Shown here: positions 6,969 through 11,052 of the stretch, one piece after another
Position numbering within the stretch: position 1 is the first letter of the stretch
Layout: the number at the start of each line of letters is the position of its first letter
DNA from: Pseudodesulfovibrio sp.
Lineage (GTDB): Bacteria > Desulfobacterota > Desulfovibrionia > Desulfovibrionales > Desulfovibrionaceae
Assembly: GCA_022712815.1 (NCBI GenBank)
Contig: JAFLJW010000006.1
Location: forward strand, 1 to 11,052
Direction: 5' to 3'
DNA: 11,052 bases
The notes under the pieces: model-generated
Seen by the model: only the letters and a program-made list of their open reading frames with translations
What the model was told of the DNA's origin: nothing
Database searches by the model: none
Translations under genes and position numbers: made by a program

Positions 6969-8105
6969 ATGAACGAAACAGTTTTGCTGGTTGATGATGA
7001 AGAGGGAATTCGCACGGTCTTGAGCGTTGCCATTACAGACGCCGGATACACTGTCGTGACCGCTGAGAACGGGGCGCAGGCCCTTGATATCCTCGAAAGC
7101 AGCAGTATTCCCCTGATTGTGACCGACATCAAGATGCCGGGTATGGACGGGCTTGAGTTGTTGCAGAGAATCAAGCGAGACTGGCCTGATTCCGAAGTGA
7201 TAATGATCACCGGACACGGCGACGTTGCTTCGGCCATCAAGAGCCTCCGCCTGGGTGCCGCAGACTTTATCACCAAACCGTTTTACGACGATGCCCTTGA
7301 AGTTTCTCTCTTTCGTGCCCTTGAAAAAATAAATATCCGCGAACAGTTGCGGGAATACACGGAGAACCTCGAACACCTTGTCCTTGAAAAGAGCAAGGAG
7401 TTAGTCGAGGCCGAGCGCATGGCCGCCGTGGGACAGACCGTTGCCTCCATGTCTCATGCCATCAAAAACGTGGCTGGCGGTCTCGAAGGCGGCATGTTTG
7501 TTCTGGAAAAAGGGCTGGAACTGGAAAATCAGGAATATCTGCGTCAGGGTTGGGAGATGGTCCGCCGCGATGTCGAGCGTATCAAGGACCTTTCCATGGA
7601 CCTTCTTGATTACGCCAAGCCTGTCTCCCTCAATCCCGTGGAGACCGATCCCAACGGGCCGGCCAGTCAGGTTTATAACCTCATGACATCCAAGGCTCAG
7701 GCCGGTGGAGTTGACCTGATTCTGGAACTTTCTGACGATCTTCCAACCATGCGGATGGACCCTGATGCGGTCCATCAATGTCTGACCAATCTCGTGTCAA
7801 ACGGCATTGATGCCTGTCAGGATTTGCTTGAAGGCGACAAGAAGGTCTGGATCAGGACCATGGACGGCGGCGGCGTGTCTGTTCGATATGAAGTCACTGA
7901 CAGCGGCAATGGTATTGCTCCGGAAATATTGACTAAAATTTTCAATTCTTTCTTCACCACCAAGGGCAGCCGGGGAACCGGCATCGGTCTGATGGCGACC
8001 AAGAAGCTCGTCAAGGAAATGGGCGGTGCGATCATGGCCAATTCCGGCTCAGGCAAGGGCGCAACCTTTACCATCACCATCCCCACCGCCCATCTGGTTA
8101 CATAG
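6969..8105 (+). CDS. Receiver-histidine kinase fusion (REC-HK)
   Basis: This 378-residue soluble protein has an N-terminal receiver (1-122) with acidic pair Asp9-Asp10, phospho-acceptor Asp53 in VTDIKMPG, the switch region MITGHGD and Lys in ITKPF. A charged coiled-coil linker (about 120-150, ENLEHLVLEKSKELVEAER) leads to a HisKA-like domain with SHAIKN (His163). The usual Glu after His and the Pro are missing. The HATPase has NLVSNGIDAC, DSGNGI, FNSFFTTK and GTGIGL. There is no DNA-binding or other output domain, so phosphorylation of the receiver probably controls the attached kinase. ATG 6969 has GGA at 6958-6960 in front and lies one base past the upstream stop, implying translational coupling. 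An in-frame TTG at 6954 would overlap the upstream gene and is less likely. Confidence 0.92.
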   Translation: MNETVLLVDDEEGIRTVLSVAITDAGYTVVTAENGAQALDILESSSIPLIVTDIKMPGMDGLELLQRIKRDWPDSEVIMITGHGDVASAIKSLRLGAADFITKPFYDDALEVSLFRALEKINIREQLREYTENLEHLVLEKSKELVEAERMAAVGQTVASMSHAIKNVAGGLEGGMFVLEKGLELENQEYLRQGWEMVRRDVERIKDLSMDLLDYAKPVSLNPVETDPNGPASQVYNLMTSKAQAGGVDLILELSDDLPTMRMDPDAVHQCLTNLVSNGIDACQDLLEGDKKVWIRTMDGGGVSVRYEVTDSGNGIAPEILTKIFNSFFTTKGSRGTGIGLMATKKLVKEMGGAIMANSGSGKGATFTITIPTAHLVT

Positions 8106-8122
8106 GGGAAGGCCGTCCGACC

Positions 8123-10042
8123 ATGACTCATCTTCCCATCCTCCTGGTAGACGACGAAGAAGGAATCCGCACGGTGCTGTCCATTTCCCTGATGGACATC
8201 GGATATCCCGTGGACGCTGTTCCCGATGTGGAGTCCGCCCTCAAGATATTCAAGGACAAACGGCACCCCATCGTGGTTACCGACATCAAGATGCCCGGCC
8301 AAAGCGGCATAGAGCTGCTTTGCAAGGTCAAGAGTTTTGCCCCGGAAACCGAGGTGATCATGATCTCCGGGCATGGAGACATGGATTTGGCTGTCCAGAG
8401 CCTCAAACATGATGCTTTTGATTTTATTACCAAACCCATCAACGGCGAGATGTTGTCATTTGCCTTGCAGCGAGCGGAAGAACGTATTTTCATGCGCCGT
8501 GAGCTGGATGCCCATACCCGCAATCTCGAAGAACTGGTGGAGAAAAAAAGCGCAGAGCTGGTGGAGATAGAGCGGCGCGTTGCCACCAGCCAGATTTTTG
8601 ATGGGCTGACCTCGAACCTGGACGCTTTCACCTCGAATTTTGACAGTTTGTCCATGTTCAACCAGATGCCGTTGTTTGTCTCCATCCATAACCGCGACAT
8701 GAAAGTGGTTTCCGTCAACGAGCATTACAAGGCCCGGCTCGGCGACCTGACCGGCAAGCAGAGCTGGTCCATGTATGACGATCTCAAGGAGACTGATCGT
8801 GACTGTCCTGTTTCCCGAACTCTGACCGATGGCGCGGTTGATCGGGTCAATCATGTGGTCCTTTGCAAGAACGGCAACCGGCATCCGGTTCTCGTCAATA
8901 CGGTGCCGATTCTGTCCGGTGACAATGGCGTGGAGATGGTACTTGAAATAATGGTCGATCTCAATGAGGCGGATCAGCTTCGTGAAGAACTCAGGACCAC
9001 CCAGCACAGATATCAACAGCTTTTCGACCAGTCCCCCTGCTATATTTCAGTGCAGGACAAGGATTTTCTGGTCCACTCATCAAATGCTCAGTACAAGAAG
9101 AGTTTCGGCGATTTCGAGGGCAGCCCGTGCTTTGAGAAACTCATGCATCGCAAGTCCCCATGCCGGGACTGTCCGCTGAAAAAGACTTTTGACGACGGCG
9201 AAACCCACCAGCTTGAAACCGTTGTCACCAATTGCAAGGGAGAGTCGGTCAACATCCTTATCTGGAGCGCGCCAATCCGTGACGCTGGCGGGAATATTAC
9301 CCAGGCCATCGAGATGATGACCGACATCACGCAGATCAGGAGACTTCAGGATCGCCTGACATCGCTGGGACTTTTGCTCGGCTCCACCGCCCACGGCATC
9401 AAGGGGTTGCTCACCGGCATTGACGGGGCCATCTACCGCCTTGGTTCAGGGCTGGAAAAGAAGGATTTAGACAAGATTGAAGATGGCTATACAGACCTGC
9501 AATTCCTGACGGATCGCGTCAAGAAAACCGTACTCGACATCTTGTATTACGCCAAGAAGCGCGACCTCAACTGGAAGGTCGTGGACGCGGGCCGGTTCAC
9601 CACCGATCTTTACACGGCATTTGTGGTCAAGGGGCAGATGAAAAATGTTATTCTCGATCTTGATATGGCCGCCAGTCTCGGCTCCTTCAAGGTGGATGGG
9701 TCAATTCTCGCCTCGGCCCTTGGCAATATCATTGAAAACGGTATTGACGCGAGTTCCGGCAGCGAGTCGGAAGCGGGCAGGGTGACGCTCAAGGTGTATG
9801 GCGATCAGGGGCAGATAGCCTTTCAGATCAGCGATGAGGGTGTGGGCATGGACCGCGAGACGCAGGAAAAACTTTTCACTTTGTTCTTTTCGTCAAAGGG
9901 CAGCAGCGGGACCGGGCTTGGGTTGTTTGTGGCAAATGAGATTGTCGGGCAACATGGCGGGTCGATTTCCGTCGAGTCGGAGCTTGGGAAAGGGTCTACT
10001 TTTACCGTGTGTATTCCGCGGGAGCTGAGCGTTGGCGTGTAA
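8123..10042 (+). CDS. Receiver-PAS-PAS-histidine kinase (REC-PAS-PAS-HK)
   Basis: This 639-residue soluble protein starts with a receiver (1-123; Asp10-Asp11, phospho-acceptor Asp54, ISGHGD, ITKP) that aligns without gaps to the receiver and linker of the preceding protein. The colinearity runs through the linker to residue 164, where Ser replaces the H-box histidine. Two PAS domains follow: PAS-A (about 170-285), with only one of the three cysteines of this PAS subtype (DRDCP), and PAS-B (about 295-408), with Cys336, Cys347 and Cys350-Pro. A second complete kinase core has TAHGIKG (His424), then GNIIENGIDAS, DEGVGM, FTLFFSSK and SGTGLGL. The H-box lacks both Glu and the Asn/Thr usually associated with phosphatase activity. 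GGGGAAGG (8105-8112) is a strong ribosome site ten bases before the ATG, and the gap from the upstream stop is 17 bases, so it is co-transcribed. No output domain is present. Confidence 0.92.
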   Translation: MTHLPILLVDDEEGIRTVLSISLMDIGYPVDAVPDVESALKIFKDKRHPIVVTDIKMPGQSGIELLCKVKSFAPETEVIMISGHGDMDLAVQSLKHDAFDFITKPINGEMLSFALQRAEERIFMRRELDAHTRNLEELVEKKSAELVEIERRVATSQIFDGLTSNLDAFTSNFDSLSMFNQMPLFVSIHNRDMKVVSVNEHYKARLGDLTGKQSWSMYDDLKETDRDCPVSRTLTDGAVDRVNHVVLCKNGNRHPVLVNTVPILSGDNGVEMVLEIMVDLNEADQLREELRTTQHRYQQLFDQSPCYISVQDKDFLVHSSNAQYKKSFGDFEGSPCFEKLMHRKSPCRDCPLKKTFDDGETHQLETVVTNCKGESVNILIWSAPIRDAGGNITQAIEMMTDITQIRRLQDRLTSLGLLLGSTAHGIKGLLTGIDGAIYRLGSGLEKKDLDKIEDGYTDLQFLTDRVKKTVLDILYYAKKRDLNWKVVDAGRFTTDLYTAFVVKGQMKNVILDLDMAASLGSFKVDGSILASALGNIIENGIDASSGSESEAGRVTLKVYGDQGQIAFQISDEGVGMDRETQEKLFTLFFSSKGSSGTGLGLFVANEIVGQHGGSISVESELGKGSTFTVCIPRELSVGV

Positions 10043-10054
10043 GAGCGGGGATGG

Positions 10055-10157
10055 CCGCCCTTGGCGGAGATGAAAAATGATGATTTTAGAGCCGCTGTGC
10101 GAACCTGCGGTTCACATAATGCTCCTTTCCCTCTTTCTCCAAAGGGGCTGTTCACCC
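10055..10157. repeat. Cluster of short inverted repeats in the convergent spacer
   Basis: Four hairpins lie between the kinase operon and the RlpA gene. They are CCGCC-CTT-GGCGG (10055-10067), an A/T hairpin AAAAT-GATG-ATTTT just after it, GAACC-TGC-GGTTC (10101-10113) with an extendable stem, and GGGG-N6-CCCC (about 10144-10157), which on the minus strand is followed by TTT. They may act as transcription-end structures for the converging genes or form part of a dispersed intergenic repeat. None has a long T tract. Confidence 0.4.
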
Positions 10158-10168
10158 CAAACAACCAG

Positions 10169-10930
10169 CTAGCTGATTATATAACTTGTTGGAAAGGCAT
10201 CCTTTAAACTTTCCAGCACACTTTCCGCCTTGTCGCGGTTCAAAAAGCTACCGGCCTGAACAATATGAAGTATCCGGCCATCACGGGTTATGGTCGTGAT
10301 ATTGGCATCATCAAAACCTTGTTCGACAAGCCGCCTGAGAGCCCTTTCGGCATTGCTCCGATCACCGAATGCACCAACCCGGACATGGTAGAATTTCATA
10401 GCCCCGGAAGCCTTGGAAGTGGTCCGAGTCACCGGCCTTGAACCAACAGCCGTGATTCTGACCCTGACCACACCCTTTTCCACAGTGCCGAGTTCCTTTG
10501 CCGCGCCGTAAGACAAATCAAGAATCCGACCGCGTACAAACGGCCCACGATCATTGACCACCAGAACCACGCTTCTATTGTTCTCCAGGTTGGTCACCCG
10601 CACCTGAGTGCCCAGGGGAAGAGTTTTGTGGGCGGCAGAAACACCATACATATTGTATATATACCCATTGGCAGTCTTCTTGCCGTGAAAATCCTTTCCA
10701 TACCACGAGGCATTGCCCACCTCGTCATATCCGGCAGCGGTCTTGAGGGGATAATATGTCCTGCCCATAACCGTATACGGTCTGGTTTTCTGGTCATACG
10801 TCTTTGGAAGAGAGGAAGTTCTCTTGCTGGGCGGCATGGAGTAGACATGTTGTGGAAACGGGTTGAGCGAACCGCAACCGGTCATGACCATGACAGCCAG
10901 CCCCGCAAGCAACACCATGAAGTGACGCAT
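10169..10930 (-). CDS. rlpA: RlpA-like septal-ring lipoprotein (DPBB plus SPOR domain)
   Basis: This 253-residue envelope lipoprotein has a signal peptide with lipobox MTGC (Cys19) and a low-complexity linker to about 70. A double-psi beta-barrel domain (about 71-165) follows, with NASWYGKDFHGKKTANG, SAAHKTLPLGT (His101) and NDRGPFVRGRILDLS (Asp127). A C-terminal SPOR domain (about 179-253), VRVGAFGDRSNAERAL followed by HIVQAGSF, would bind denuded septal glycan. RlpA of Pseudomonas aeruginosa is a lytic transglycosylase on stem-less glycan. Here the position of its catalytic Glu is Tyr90, so activity is uncertain. I chose ATG 10930 because GGAGGG (complement of 10935-10940) lies four bases upstream; the in-frame ATG at 10942 overlaps that site and has none of its own. 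It converges on the kinase operon. Confidence 0.9.
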   Translation of the reverse strand: MRHFMVLLAGLAVMVMTGCGSLNPFPQHVYSMPPSKRTSSLPKTYDQKTRPYTVMGRTYYPLKTAAGYDEVGNASWYGKDFHGKKTANGYIYNMYGVSAAHKTLPLGTQVRVTNLENNRSVVLVVNDRGPFVRGRILDLSYGAAKELGTVEKGVVRVRITAVGSRPVTRTTSKASGAMKFYHVRVGAFGDRSNAERALRRLVEQGFDDANITTITRDGRILHIVQAGSFLNRDKAESVLESLKDAFPTSYIIS

Positions 10931-10978
10931 GATTCCCTCCATTAAAGATCAGTCCCGAAAAGACCGGAACCCTACTTT

Positions 10979-10997
10979 TTCTTGACATTGTCTAGAA
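10979..10997. promoter_or_regulatory. 19-bp near-perfect palindrome upstream of the RlpA gene
   Basis: TTCTTGACATTGTCTAGAA has arms TTCTnGACA and TGTCnAGAA around a central T, with eight of nine base pairs matching. It lies about 50-67 bases upstream of the RlpA start, where an operator or promoter would be expected. No clear -35/-10 pair could be assigned for rlpA. Chance occurrence of such a dyad once in 11 kb is not negligible. Confidence 0.35.
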
Positions 10998-11052
10998 AAA
11001 CTTAGTGGAAGTCAGCGTAAAAGGCAACATCAAACGGATATACAGGGACTTG

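Noticed and set aside
10166..10175. Perfect 10-bp palindrome CAGCTAGCTG over the rlpA stop codon
   Set aside because: It is short, overlaps coding sequence, and lacks a T tract; probably chance.

Overview
The window looks like a chromosomal segment of a Gram-negative delta-type sulfate reducer, most likely Desulfovibrionaceae (Desulfovibrio/Pseudodesulfovibrio). This is inferred from the genes: multi-PAS signalling proteins in high density, a PAS variant with a C-X10-C-X2-C-P cysteine set, a periplasmic sensor carrying both CXXCH and the CX4CH haem motif familiar from cytochrome c3, outer-membrane-type lipoproteins, and moderate GC coding DNA separated by AT-rich spacers. No rRNA, tRNA, transposon, phage or CRISPR signature was seen.

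Layout. (1) 2-2113 (+): a sigma54-dependent activator with three PAS domains, an AAA+ domain with intact GAFTGA, and a Fis-type HTH. Its reading frame is open at the left edge, so the N-terminus is missing. (2) 2292-2612 (+): a small thioredoxin-fold protein without the CXXC active site, convergent with (3) a minus-strand operon read 4233 to 2631: a polytopic NicO/UreH-like membrane protein with a 20-histidine loop, a MarR-family repressor, and a lipoprotein rhodanese. A promoter with two copies of the palindrome TTGAWAGTCAA, 32 bp apart centre to centre, lies upstream and suggests autoregulation by the MarR protein. (4) About 400 bp of AT-rich spacer with a candidate promoter and a weak terminator-like hairpin. 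(5) 4697-10042 (+): three tightly packed signalling genes: a membrane histidine kinase with a two-haem-motif periplasmic domain, then two proteins with an N-terminal receiver and a C-terminal kinase (REC-HK and REC-PAS-PAS-HK). (6) A short hairpin-rich convergent spacer. (7) 10169-10930 (-): an RlpA-like DPBB-SPOR lipoprotein.

How the parts may work together. The three-kinase cluster is the most interesting part. A periplasmic c-type-haem sensor probably phosphorylates two receivers, each fused to its own atypical kinase domain (H-box H-[AG]-I-K-[NG]). None of the three has a DNA-binding or enzymatic output domain. The two REC-HK proteins are paralogues. The second appears to be a copy of the first type into which cysteine-rich PAS domains were inserted, leaving a relic H-box (Ser164) in its linker. 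The sigma54 activator in the same window is a conceivable but unproven downstream partner. The membrane protein/MarR/rhodanese operon with the nearby cysteine-less thioredoxin-fold protein suggests an envelope metal or sulfur stress function.
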